DNA from: Marinococcus halophilus
GTDB lineage: Bacteria; Bacillota; Bacilli; Bacillales; Marinococcaceae
NCBI RefSeq assembly: GCF_002265875.1
Contig: NZ_NPFA01000001.1
Coordinates: 186,001 to 250,000, forward strand
DNA: 64,000 nt
Direction: 5' to 3'
Shown in pieces: positions 37,874 through 51,464 of the stretch. The position numbers and the translations under genes were made by a program. The stretch's first letter is position 1; each line of letters begins with the position of its first letter. The notes under the pieces were generated by a model. The model was not told where the DNA came from. It saw only the letters and a list, made by a program, of their open reading frames with translations, and did not search any database.

Positions 37874-39037
37874 TTACGTTTTCGCTTCACTCCCCCGCAC
37901 GCGCGGCGCCCGGTACGCCATCAGCGCAATTCCCATGGCGACTACGACGAGTGCACTTCCGGCCCAGGAGGTGGCTGCGACGACGGATTGTTCCACGACG
38001 ATGCCGCCGAGAATGGAACCAATCGCAATACCAACCTGGAGCGCCGATGTGTTGACGCTCTGCTGGATGTCCGACGTTTCCGGGGCGACTGCAATCAAAT
38101 AACTCTGCTGCGCCGGGGCGATCGACCAGCTGAGAATACCCCAGATGATGACAGCTGCGATAAAGAGAGCCATCGAGTTTGTCGCAAACGGCAGGATGAA
38201 TAGGATCACCGCAAACGATGCGATGAACGTAAGCGACATTTTTTTGGATCCGAACTGGTCGGTCAGCCAGCCGCCGACGCCTCCGCCGGAGACCGCAGCG
38301 GCACCGAAGATGAAGAACATGGCGCTGATCCAGAACGAGTTCAGCCCCATCGTTTCCTGCATGAACGGATTAAAGTAGCCGTACAGCGTGTAGTGGCCCG
38401 CAAGCACGAGCAGCGTCACGCTGTGAATGCCGACGATCTTGATATCTTTGAGCGAGCGGATCTGCTGGCCGACCGTGACCACCTGCTCCGGCTGCATGCG
38501 CGGCAGAAAGCGGACCATGAGCGCACCGATCAGCACCGTCAGCACTGCGATCATGACAAAGATGATCCGCCAGCCGAACGCCTCGCCGATAAGCACGCCG
38601 AGCGGCACCCCGAGCACGAGCGCCGAGCTCACGCCCATCGTGACGAGTCCGATGCTGCGGGAGCGGTATTTGGCTTCCACAAGCTTCGGTGCCATCGTGA
38701 GTGCGAGCACGATAATGAGAGCGGCGCTGGCCGCTGTCACAAACCGGGCGGCCATCAGCACCGCAAACGTCGGAGCAAAGCTTGCACCGATATTCGCGAT
38801 GGCAAACACCGCAAGCGCCCACATGTAGACGGTTTTTCTCTCCACGTTGGACGTAAATGACAAAAGTAGCGGCCCTGCCACCGCAAACACGAGGGCAAAA
38901 ATTGTAATCAGCTGGCCCGCAATCGCAATAGAAACCCCTAAATCGTCCGAAATGAGCGGAAGAATGCCGCTGATAATCAGCTCGACCATGCCGACGATAA
39001 ACGCCGACACCGCCAGTAAGTAAACACGTGAATTCAT
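37874..39037 (-). CDS. MFS drug/sugar efflux transporter, DHA1 family (AraJ-like)
   Basis: 387 residues, twelve membrane helices, starting MNSRVYLLAVSAFIVGMVEL. The motif between TM2 and TM3 reads SNVERKTVYMWAL, and TM5 has the antiporter-like segment ALVLGVPLGVLIGEAFGWR typical of DHA1 efflux pumps. The substrate is unknown. The ATG at 39037 follows GAGG by 10 bases. It is a single-gene unit with no clear partner, convergent with nothing and upstream of no operon. Confidence 0.87.
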   Translation of the reverse strand: MNSRVYLLAVSAFIVGMVELIISGILPLISDDLGVSIAIAGQLITIFALVFAVAGPLLLSFTSNVERKTVYMWALAVFAIANIGASFAPTFAVLMAARFVTAASAALIIVLALTMAPKLVEAKYRSRSIGLVTMGVSSALVLGVPLGVLIGEAFGWRIIFVMIAVLTVLIGALMVRFLPRMQPEQVVTVGQQIRSLKDIKIVGIHSVTLLVLAGHYTLYGYFNPFMQETMGLNSFWISAMFFIFGAAAVSGGGVGGWLTDQFGSKKMSLTFIASFAVILFILPFATNSMALFIAAVIIWGILSWSIAPAQQSYLIAVAPETSDIQQSVNTSALQVGIAIGSILGGIVVEQSVVAATSWAGSALVVVAMGIALMAYRAPRVRGSEAKT

Positions 39038-39146
39038 AAAGCAATGACCTCGAAAGACTGTTGCGTCTTCCGTCCCTTTCTATCCTAAAATATTCTATTT
39101 CAGTCTAACATGAACCTGACATTGAAAACGATATGCGGCCTGCACG

Positions 39147-39175
39147 AAAAAAGCAGCACCCGAACCGGGTCCTGC
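39147..39175 (-). terminator. Rho-independent terminator of the 117-residue orphan gene
   Basis: GCAGCACCCG (39153-39162) pairs with CGGGTCCTGC (39166-39175) with one mismatch, and T6 follows on the minus strand. Confidence 0.82.
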
Positions 39176-39185
39176 CTTCTCTCAT

Positions 39186-39539
39186 TTATATCAGCTGCAC
39201 ATTTGGTGTCGTTTTTTCGTGGTTCTGGTACTGCCTGGCCATAATGCCTTCCGGGGTGATTTCCCAATCGGTGATCGAAAGAACCAATTCGTGCCGAAAA
39301 CCGGTCAAACGGCAGGAGGCAAGCTCCTCTATGTGTACCGGACGTCCCTGCAGTTCTTCCAGCAGCTCGTACGTTTCCGGCTTCCACATCATATATTCAT
39401 CGTAGAAAAAAGGAATAAGTAATCCTTCCTTTCGCTCCTTCGCCTGTTCAAAGTTAACAATTGCACTATCACGAAAAAGAGATCCGATGTCTTCCCAACG
39501 ATCCGAACGTATCTGAGCAGCAATGAATGTGTTTCTCAT
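39186..39539 (-). CDS. Protein of unknown function, 117 residues
   Basis: Starts at ATG 39539, 9 bases after AAAGGAG; a TTG three codons earlier is less likely. The protein is soluble and acidic, with no signal peptide or membrane segment. It has YDEYMMWKPETYELLEELQG in the middle and SCRLTGFRHELVLSITDWEI near residues 79-98. I do not recognise the family. Good ribosome site, terminator and regular codon use support a real gene. It is a single-gene unit downstream of the ROK regulator. Confidence 0.65.
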   Translation of the reverse strand: MRNTFIAAQIRSDRWEDIGSLFRDSAIVNFEQAKERKEGLLIPFFYDEYMMWKPETYELLEELQGRPVHIEELASCRLTGFRHELVLSITDWEITPEGIMARQYQNHEKTTPNVQLI

Positions 39540-39624
39540 CAGTGACAACTCCTTTCCTCCATCTATTCCCAGAAGAAAGGAAATTTAGACATGAATGGTG
39601 AATGTTTTATGAGAAAAGCTTACT

Positions 39625-40824
39625 TCACTGCGGCTGAAACAGTTCCACGAGCAGCAGCGCCACCGCGCCCAGCATCGTTGCCTGGCTACCGAATTCGGTA
39701 ATGACGACTTTCGTCTGCTTGGCCTGCTGGGTGAGAGCACGCTCCTGAATGGTCTGCCGGATCTGGTCGAGCACGTACTTCCCGGAGGCTGAGACCCCGC
39801 CGCCGATAATGATTTTGGTCGGGTTGATAATATGAATCAGATTAGTGAGCCCGATGCCGAGATATTCGCCGGTCTGGCGGAGAATGTCGGCTGCGAGCGG
39901 ATCCCCCGCCTCAGCGGCGGTAAATATGATTTCTCCGCTCACACGCCCCAGGTCGCCCTCGATTAATTCCCATATCTTGCTCTCGGAATGATTTTTTAAG
40001 CTTTCCACAGCCCGCTCCGCAACCGCCGGGCCGGAAGCGACTGTCTGCAGACAGCCGTTGCTTCCGCACGCACAGCGGCGGCCGTGCACGTCAATTGCCA
40101 TATGCCCAAGCTCCCCGGCGATGTCGTATTCCCCGTGGTAGAGCTCCCCATTGATCACGACGCCCGAGCCGATTCCGCGGCCAACGTTCACCGCGACCAT
40201 GCTCGTAACATTTTCACCGCTCCCAAACCAGGCTTCACCGAGCGCCATGGCGCGCGCATCGTTTTCCACTTTAACGAGAAAGCCAAATTCCTTTTCCAGT
40301 TCTTCTTTAATCGGTATGTTTCGAAGATGCAGGTTCGGCGCAAACAACGAGGTTCCTGTCGAAATATCGACGACTCCGTGCATGGCCACACCGATACCGA
40401 TCACTTTATCCCGCATGAGCGGTATTTCATTCAGTAAATCATGGATCCCTTTTTTCACGACATTCAAAAACGCCGTTTCCTCCATCAGGTTAATGTTTGC
40501 TCTCAGGTGATGAATGACTGTGCCGGACAGGTCGGCAAGGCCGAATTCCACTTCTGTCGGACCGGCGTCGAGGCCGATAATATAAAAATCGCTGCTGTTG
40601 ATCACAAGCATCGTCGGTTTCCGGCCGCCCTGGGAATCGCCGAGACGGCTTTCTTTGACGATGCCCTGCTCGATCAGCTCACGCACATTCGCGCTTACCG
40701 TCGGCGGCGTCAGATTTGTTTCTTTCGCAATCTGAGCACGTGAGATCGGGCCCTCGCTACGGATTTTATTTAAGACAATCGATTTATTAATGGACTTCAT
40801 CCATTGAAAACTGCCGGTTTGCAT
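39625..40824 (-). CDS. ROK-family transcriptional regulator (NagC/XylR type)
   Basis: 399 residues from ATG 40824 (GGGGG 9 bases upstream). The N-terminal winged helix (about residues 10-65) includes SRAQIAKETNLTPPTVSANV. The ROK sugar-kinase-like domain follows, with VNVGRGIGSGVVINGELYHG, GELGHMAID and the zinc motif CACGSNGCLQT, where the usual final Glu is Gln. Such regulators bind a free sugar or sugar phosphate and release repression. It is the last gene after two beta-galactosidases on the same strand (85-base gap), so it probably answers to galactose, glucose or a related sugar and controls the operon upstream. Confidence 0.9.
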   Translation of the reverse strand: MQTGSFQWMKSINKSIVLNKIRSEGPISRAQIAKETNLTPPTVSANVRELIEQGIVKESRLGDSQGGRKPTMLVINSSDFYIIGLDAGPTEVEFGLADLSGTVIHHLRANINLMEETAFLNVVKKGIHDLLNEIPLMRDKVIGIGVAMHGVVDISTGTSLFAPNLHLRNIPIKEELEKEFGFLVKVENDARAMALGEAWFGSGENVTSMVAVNVGRGIGSGVVINGELYHGEYDIAGELGHMAIDVHGRRCACGSNGCLQTVASGPAVAERAVESLKNHSESKIWELIEGDLGRVSGEIIFTAAEAGDPLAADILRQTGEYLGIGLTNLIHIINPTKIIIGGGVSASGKYVLDQIRQTIQERALTQQAKQTKVVITEFGSQATMLGAVALLLVELFQPQ

Positions 40825-40909
40825 AACTGTTTCCCCCGTTTCGCGGCCCCTGGTTCTTCTTCCACGTGCCCTGATGCAATGCATAGAACCTGCGCGGATT
40901 TTCTATGTC

Positions 40910-46026
<5,117 letters not shown>

Positions 46027-46072
46027 CAGGAATCATCCTTTCACCGCTGTAGTATTTTTGCTTTTCAGAAAC

Positions 46073-46921
46073 CTATTCCTTGACCGAACCACCGAGAATC
46101 CCGGCAATAAACTGCTTCTGCAGAACCAGGAAGAAGACCATGATTGGTACGACGGAAATGGCTGCCCCGAGCATAATCTGCCCGTAATCAATGTCTGACA
46201 GGCCAACCAGACTCGACAGCGCCACCGGCAGCGTGTACATTTCGCCGGAGTTTAACACGACGAGCGGCCAGATAAAGTTGTTCCACTGGAACATAAACAA
46301 AAAGATCGCGACAGCCGCTAGTGCCGGACGCATCGTCGGCAGCACAATTTTAAAGAAGATCCGGAACTCCCCGGCGCCGTCCACCCGCGCAGCCTCCAGA
46401 AGCGTCGTCGGGATTGCCTGCATGTTCTGGCGCATAAGGAAAATCGCGAACGGATACGCGAGCTGTGGCAGAATGACCGCCTGGTACGTGTTCAGCCAGT
46501 TGAGCTCCACGAAGATCCGGAACAATGGAATTAATGTTACGTGATACGGAATCATCATCGACAGCAGCAGCACGAAGAAAATGACGTCGCGGCCTTTAAA
46601 CTTAAACTTCGCAAACGCGTAGCCCGCCGCGCTGCATATGAGCAGGCTGAGCACGGTAAACGAAATGGCAATAAACAGCGAGTTAAATACGACGCGCAGA
46701 ATGCCGATGGATTCATTTAAGTTGATAAAGTTCTCGATCAGGTACGTGCCGGGAAGCAGCGACGGCGGAATCCCGAAGATCTCGCCCGACGGATTGGTTG
46801 CCCCGATCACCATCCAGTAGAACGGAAAAATGGAGATAATGACGCCTACTGCAAGCAGGACATACAGCACGATTTTTTTCGACAGATGTTTTTTTGGCGT
46901 ATTGGCTGTTGAAGTACTCAA
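46073..46921 (-). CDS. ABC sugar transporter permease, MalG type
   Basis: 282 residues, six membrane helices. The cytoplasmic EAA loop reads EAARVDGAGEFRIFFKIVLP at about residues 176-195. This is the carbohydrate uptake (CUT1) class, similar to GanQ. Its start overlaps the stop of the first permease by four bases. No ATPase gene is in the operon, so it probably uses a shared MsmX-like ATPase encoded elsewhere, as in B. subtilis. With the neighbouring genes it should import galacto-oligosaccharides. Confidence 0.92.
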   Translation of the reverse strand: MSTSTANTPKKHLSKKIVLYVLLAVGVIISIFPFYWMVIGATNPSGEIFGIPPSLLPGTYLIENFINLNESIGILRVVFNSLFIAISFTVLSLLICSAAGYAFAKFKFKGRDVIFFVLLLSMMIPYHVTLIPLFRIFVELNWLNTYQAVILPQLAYPFAIFLMRQNMQAIPTTLLEAARVDGAGEFRIFFKIVLPTMRPALAAVAIFLFMFQWNNFIWPLVVLNSGEMYTLPVALSSLVGLSDIDYGQIMLGAAISVVPIMVFFLVLQKQFIAGILGGSVKE

Positions 46922-47838
46922 TCCCGATCACTCCCAAGTCTCAGCTGTATCCAGGACAATACAGCGATAATAATTACGAGCACATAAGCAATCGCCGAAG
47001 CGTAGCCGAAGTCAAAGTAGCGGAAGCCCTGGTCATACAGGTACATAATAACCGTCAGGGTGCTGTTGTTCGGTCCGCCGTTCGTCAAAATATACGGCTC
47101 GTCAAACAGCTGGAGCGTACCGATGGTCGAAAGCACGACTGTAAACAGGATAACCGGCTTCAGCTGCGGCAGGGTAATGTAGAAAAACTGGCGCACCTTG
47201 CCGGCGCCGTCAATGCTAGCGGACTCGTACAGATCCTGGGAGACGTTCTGAAGGCCGGCGAGCAGGATAACCATATTGTAGCCTGTCCAGCGCCACGTAA
47301 CGACGAGCATGATCGACACCTTCGCCCAGAATGGGTCATTCAGCCAGGACACCTTTTCCAGGCCGATCGTGGAAAGCACGTAGTTGACGATCCCGTAGTT
47401 GCCGTCCAGAAGAATAATAAATACGATCGAAGCTGTAACAAGCGCCGTCACGGACGGAAGGAAAAAGGATACCCGAAAAAAGCCGTTAAAGCGTATGAGT
47501 GCTGAATTAAGCATGACCGCAAGCAGAATCGCGAGCGTAATCATGATCGGCACCTGAATGATCAGAATGGTAAACGTATTAATGAGCGACTGGTAAAACA
47601 GCCCGTCGTTAAAGAGCCGTATGTAGTTCTGGAAGCCGACAAAGCTCATTACGCCCCCTTCACTCGCCTGAAAGCTCAATAGAAACGAGGAAATGACCGG
47701 ATACACCGTAAAGACAACAAACAGCAGCACGGCCGGGAAAACGAGAATGTACGGAAAGGTTTTCGGGGTAATCCATTTCTTTTTGGTTTTCGTCTTTTCT
47801 TGGGCGTGCTCCGAATTGACGTTTTCCATGTTCGACAT
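46918..47838 (-). CDS. ABC sugar transporter permease, MalF type
   Basis: 306 residues from ATG 47838, 6 bases after AAGGAGG; the frame upstream overlaps the binding-protein stop. Six membrane helices; an EAA-type loop reads ESASIDGAGKVRQFFYITLP near residues 210-229. CUT1 class, similar to GanP. The charged N-terminus (residues 1-25, rich in Lys) is cytoplasmic. It pairs with the downstream permease and the upstream binding protein. Confidence 0.92.
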   Translation of the reverse strand: MSNMENVNSEHAQEKTKTKKKWITPKTFPYILVFPAVLLFVVFTVYPVISSFLLSFQASEGGVMSFVGFQNYIRLFNDGLFYQSLINTFTILIIQVPIMITLAILLAVMLNSALIRFNGFFRVSFFLPSVTALVTASIVFIILLDGNYGIVNYVLSTIGLEKVSWLNDPFWAKVSIMLVVTWRWTGYNMVILLAGLQNVSQDLYESASIDGAGKVRQFFYITLPQLKPVILFTVVLSTIGTLQLFDEPYILTNGGPNNSTLTVIMYLYDQGFRYFDFGYASAIAYVLVIIIAVLSWIQLRLGSDRD

Positions 47839-47888
47839 ATTGGACCTCCTTATAAAAATGGGAGAGCAGGCGCTCTCCCCTTCATTCA

Positions 47889-49220
47889 TTATTGTGATGT
47901 TTCCCGGCCGGTTTCACTGGCCAGCCGTTCGACCGCGTTGCTCATGACCTTGCTAGGATCATTGCCCTCGAGAATGACCGAGGACTGCGCGTCCATGATC
48001 ACATCTTCCGCCCGCGGGATGTCGGAGTTGTAGACCGGAGGTTCAATGTTTTCGGTCGTATCAGCAAGCAGGCCGTAAACCGGTTCATTGTTAAAGTATT
48101 CCACCGGCTCTTCAAAGATTGGATCCTCATACGTGCTTGTGAGCGACGGGAACAGTCCGTACTCTTCAAAGGCCTGAATTTGTACGTCTTCATTGGTTGT
48201 AAAGTATTCGGCGAACGCATAGGCCGCGTCCTGGTTTTCCGAGGATTCCAGTACCGCCAGGTTGGATCCGCCGGAGTTGGCTGCCTGCGGCGTGCCCTCT
48301 TCAAACGTCGGCAGCTCCATGACGCCCCACTGCCCGCTCATGTCCGGAGCCTGATCCATAATGGTTCCGCTGTACCAGGCGCCTGTCGGAACCGAAGCCA
48401 CATCGCCGTTTACAGTTGCCCCGACCATTGCATCCCAGGTGTTAGCGTTATAGATTAATTCCTTCTCGCTCATTTCCGCCATCAGGTCCATCGCTGCCTG
48501 AGCTTCGTCCGTATCGAGCTGGATTTCGCCGTCCTCGTTAAAGTAGTTGACCCCCTGCTGGTTCAAAAACACGCGGTACGGGGAATCATCGGAGGTCACC
48601 TGCACCGGCAGCATGAACGCGTCCGTCTCTTCCACGACCTTTTCACCGGCGGCCACGTAATCATCCCACGTTTCAATATCGTCCGGATTCACCCCGACTT
48701 CTTCAAACAGATCCACCCGGTAAAATACACCGGCCGGGCCGATGTCCCACGGCATCGAAACAAAGTCGCCGTTTTCATCCTGCGCGGCATCCACTTTAAA
48801 TTCGGTGAATTTGTCCGCGTGCTCGTCAAAGCCGTTTTCCGAGAGGTTCATGAATCCATCCGGAAATTGGGATTTGTAGTTTTCCAGCTGGGACGATTCA
48901 AGCGAAACCACGTCCGGAAGGCCGGATCCGCCGGAGCCAAGACCAACCGTCAGCCGCTCGTACACGTCATCGGTCGAGCTGTCCTGGACTGTAATTTCCA
49001 CGTCCGGATGCTCTTCCATAAACTGCTCAGCCGCCTGCTCCAGGGACGACGCTGCCACGTTCCACGACCATACTTCCACTTCGCCACTCAGTTCACCGTC
49101 GCCGCCTCCGCCATCACCGCCGCTGTCCCCGCTTCCGCCCCCGCTGTTTCCGCTGCATGCCGTTAACAGACCTACCGACGCTGCCCCCGCTACTGCCAAT
49201 TTCCAATATGATGTTTTCAT
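47889..49220 (-). CDS. Sugar ABC transporter substrate-binding lipoprotein
   Basis: 443 residues. A lipoprotein signal ends with lipobox LTAC, Cys22 being the lipidation site, followed by a Gly/Ser/Asp-rich linker (24-43). The rest is a family 1 solute-binding protein (GEVEVWSWNVAASSLEQAAE onward) of the maltodextrin/galactoside type, like GanS/CycB. The acidic composition (many Asp and Glu) fits an extracellular protein of a halophile or alkaliphile. The ATG at 49220 follows GAGGGGGAT. It opens the galactoside operon; the promoter and cre sites lie just upstream. Confidence 0.93.
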   Translation of the reverse strand: MKTSYWKLAVAGAASVGLLTACSGNSGGGSGDSGGDGGGGDGELSGEVEVWSWNVAASSLEQAAEQFMEEHPDVEITVQDSSTDDVYERLTVGLGSGGSGLPDVVSLESSQLENYKSQFPDGFMNLSENGFDEHADKFTEFKVDAAQDENGDFVSMPWDIGPAGVFYRVDLFEEVGVNPDDIETWDDYVAAGEKVVEETDAFMLPVQVTSDDSPYRVFLNQQGVNYFNEDGEIQLDTDEAQAAMDLMAEMSEKELIYNANTWDAMVGATVNGDVASVPTGAWYSGTIMDQAPDMSGQWGVMELPTFEEGTPQAANSGGSNLAVLESSENQDAAYAFAEYFTTNEDVQIQAFEEYGLFPSLTSTYEDPIFEEPVEYFNNEPVYGLLADTTENIEPPVYNSDIPRAEDVIMDAQSSVILEGNDPSKVMSNAVERLASETGRETSQ

Positions 49221-49277
49221 GAACCCATCCCCCTCAAGTGTATTACCAGCTTTTGAAAGTCGTGTATGTAGAATATA

Positions 49278-49291
49278 TTAAAGCGTTTTCA
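49278..49291. promoter_or_regulatory. cre-like box 2 in the galactoside operon leader
   Basis: On the minus strand TGAAAACGCTTTAA matches TGWAANCGNTNWCA at 13 of 14 positions and lies roughly 30-45 bases downstream of the predicted transcription start, a roadblock position. Confidence 0.55.
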
Positions 49292-49297
49292 AAAGTT

Positions 49298-49309
49298 AGT
49301 AAAGTAAAT
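49298..49309. promoter_or_regulatory. 12-base word shared with the LacI-type promoter
   Basis: AGTAAAGTAAAT is the exact reverse complement of the word at 1655-1666. It sits within flanking arms AAGTTA and TAACTT (49293-49298 and 49314-49319) just after the predicted transcription start. Candidate operator. Confidence 0.35.
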
Positions 49310-49326
49310 TAATTAACTTAGTATTT

Positions 49327-49355
49327 ATTAAACAGTATTTTGAAAGCGGTGTCAA
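49327..49355 (-). promoter_or_regulatory. Galactoside operon promoter
   Basis: On the minus strand TTGACA (49350-49355) and TTTAAT (49327-49332) are 17 bases apart. The -35 overlaps a perfect cre match. Confidence 0.75.
49341..49354. promoter_or_regulatory. cre box 1 overlapping the galactoside operon promoter
   Basis: TGAAAGCGGTGTCA fits TGWAANCGNTNWCA at all 14 positions and covers the -35 element, a position that predicts repression by CcpA during growth on preferred sugars. Confidence 0.7.
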
Positions 49356-49395
49356 TTTATATTTTGACTCATTTTAATAAATAAAATTGAAAATT

Positions 49396-49432
49396 AAAAA
49401 GGATTATCTTATTTTTAAGAATAACCCTTTTT
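49396..49432 (-). terminator. Rho-independent terminator at the end of the polysaccharide locus
   Basis: A 15-bp AT-rich stem (AAAAAGG arm at 49396 with CCTTTTT-complement at 49426-49432, one bulge) has a T-run on the minus strand, 30 bases after the Wzz-type stop. Confidence 0.75.
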
Positions 49433-49461
49433 GCTCCAACATATTTAATTAAAGTTTATAG

Positions 49462-50214
49462 TTATGAAGTTTTGCGATCTTTTTCACGGATATTAGACCT
49501 GGAATTTGTTTTATTGTTTAACGAATTATTAACTTCATTCTCAGGCATAATTGGAACAGTACCAAGAATAGGAAGTTTTAAATTTTTCTCTATATCTTGT
49601 TCACTTTTGATCGACTTATCGAGGAATTCTAGTACAAAAGCCAGACTTACCGCGACTATTAAACCTATTATTAATGCTATTCCTAAATTTAATATAGGTT
49701 GAGGTGATACCGGGGCGTTAGTATCTTCGCTTAAAGCTTCAGATAGAACACTTACATTGTCTACATCCATTATGTTCGGGATCTCATTTTCAAAAGTTTG
49801 GGCTAAAGTATTTGCTAATAACACTGCTTTTTGCGGGTTTGTATCATTAACCGTAACAGTAGCTACTTGAGATTCTTCTTCAGATTCGACATTAATTTTA
49901 GCTTGTAAATCCGAAGTAGAGCCATCAAAATTGGTTTCTTCTATTACTGGCTCTAAAATAGCTGGACTAGTCATAATAATGTTATATGTACTCACAAGTT
50001 CTCTACTTGATTGCAAGTCTGTAGAAGATATTTCTTCGTTTCCATTTTGAGATTGATTAACTAAAATTTGGGTGGAGGCTTCGTATTTCGGTGTCAAAAT
50101 AAAAAACGTAACAATAGCACTTATAATTACGGCAATTAACGTAATAGACAGGATAAAAACTATTCTTTTTTTTAACACTTGATACAATTCTTGAATACTA
50201 ATATTTTCTTCCAT
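49462..50214 (-). CDS. Wzz/YveK-type polysaccharide chain-length regulator
   Basis: 250 residues from ATG 50214, after GGAGGAAATC. Two membrane helices (about 18-39 and 178-199) flank an extracellular domain beginning PKYEASTQILVNQ, the Wzz pattern. The cytoplasmic tail (LPILGTVPIMPENE, then an Asn/Ser/Arg-rich end) is the part that in B. subtilis EpsA or YveK activates a partner tyrosine kinase. No kinase or phosphatase gene is beside it, so the partner is elsewhere or absent. It lies 202 bases from the previous gene and may have its own promoter. Confidence 0.88.
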   Translation of the reverse strand: MEENISIQELYQVLKKRIVFILSITLIAVIISAIVTFFILTPKYEASTQILVNQSQNGNEEISSTDLQSSRELVSTYNIIMTSPAILEPVIEETNFDGSTSDLQAKINVESEEESQVATVTVNDTNPQKAVLLANTLAQTFENEIPNIMDVDNVSVLSEALSEDTNAPVSPQPILNLGIALIIGLIVAVSLAFVLEFLDKSIKSEQDIEKNLKLPILGTVPIMPENEVNNSLNNKTNSRSNIREKDRKTS

Positions 50215-50416
50215 GATTTCCTCCATACTTAAACATAATTAATAATTTTAAACTATCTTCACGCCCAAGATATTTAATAACTTCTTTCTAAATTAAACTA
50301 TACCATTGACTGGTAATTAATGCATTATCCTTATTTATACTAGTAATATCATCTAACAAAAGACACATTTATATTTTATTTATACTAATGTGTTTAATAG
50401 CGTGCAAAATTCCAAC

Positions 50417-51424
50417 TTAATTTACTGTTTTATTTAAATAACTAATAATACTATTAGTGTATTCTTCAGCTAAATCAGAGCTCCCACCAATTTTTTCCCA
50501 TTTTTTATTTTTCATAGTAAAATAATAGGGAGATTTCACAATAGTATATGGCCCAAAATGTGTGCCTTGAAATTCCACTAAATAAAACTTTTCACCGTCA
50601 TAACAAATATCTAAAGATACAAAGGGAACGTCTAGTTTCTCATAGATTTCCTTTGAATAATCTAAAAGACCTTCAGGGGGATCTATAAAGCCTAATTTCC
50701 CACTCCCACTTGCACGAAAATCATTTTTTTTTACTTTTCTATTCAATACATAATATTTTTCGTTAAAAACTAGCACTTTCCAGTCTTCTTCAAGATTAGG
50801 CACCCATTCTTGAAGAACGTATCTTCCAATATAAGTGCTTTCTTTTTTGAACTCGGAATACTTTCTAAATATATACGATTTTAAAAATTTTTTAAATTTA
50901 AAACTTAAAAAGTTCTGTGGCTTATTATATTTTTTTAATAATTTTTTCACATCTTTTGAATTATTAACTTTAAAAACGTTTATACCACCTGCGCCAGATA
51001 ATCTTTTAAATACGGCAGGGTATTTTATTTTATTTGAATATTTTTCAAATTCTTTTTCTGTTGCTAAATAGATAGCATTCAATGAAGATATATTTTTTTT
51101 CTTTTTTAGTAATTCTTGATAACCTTTGTTTTCATGAGCTTTGAATATTTCATATTTTGGTATTAATATATTTTCTTCAGCTAATTCTAATAATAAGTCA
51201 TCTATATATTCTTTGTACTCTAATTTTTGGGAACTAGAATATATTATGTATTTCCCTTTAATGTCAACATTTTTATTTATGATTTCATCGTACTGGTACT
51301 CTTCTATTTCGAATCCATTATTTTTTAAAATAGCTTTAACTTTATTTAAATCTATGCTTATTTTTGGTGACAAATCTTGTCTAACAAATCCCGCGTAGTC
51401 TTTAATTATTACAATAGTTTTCAT
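50417..51424 (-). CDS. ATP-grasp enzyme of the polysaccharide locus (first of three)
   Basis: 335 residues. Residues about 120-320 form an ATP-grasp fold: the Lys of YPAVFKRLSGAGGINVF is a nucleotide-binding residue, and FVSLDICYDGEKFYLVEFQGTHFGPY carries the Asp and Glu metal ligands. Residues 1-110 form a smaller pre-ATP-grasp domain. Such enzymes join a carboxylate to an amine through an acyl phosphate. In a surface-glycan cluster it could add an amino acid to a sugar acid, but this is a guess. AT-rich codon use. The ATG follows AAGGGGAT. No close family member was recognised. Confidence 0.75.
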   Translation of the reverse strand: MKTIVIIKDYAGFVRQDLSPKISIDLNKVKAILKNNGFEIEEYQYDEIINKNVDIKGKYIIYSSSQKLEYKEYIDDLLLELAEENILIPKYEIFKAHENKGYQELLKKKKNISSLNAIYLATEKEFEKYSNKIKYPAVFKRLSGAGGINVFKVNNSKDVKKLLKKYNKPQNFLSFKFKKFLKSYIFRKYSEFKKESTYIGRYVLQEWVPNLEEDWKVLVFNEKYYVLNRKVKKNDFRASGSGKLGFIDPPEGLLDYSKEIYEKLDVPFVSLDICYDGEKFYLVEFQGTHFGPYTIVKSPYYFTMKNKKWEKIGGSSDLAEEYTNSIISYLNKTVN

Positions 51425-51464
51425 GATAAAATCCCCTTATCCAATCAAATTAACTTTTAAATTA

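Noticed and set aside
47889-49220. Whether the galactoside transporter operon lacks its ATPase through deletion
   Set aside because: CUT1 importers of Bacillaceae commonly use a shared MsmX ATPase encoded elsewhere, so the absence is ordinary.
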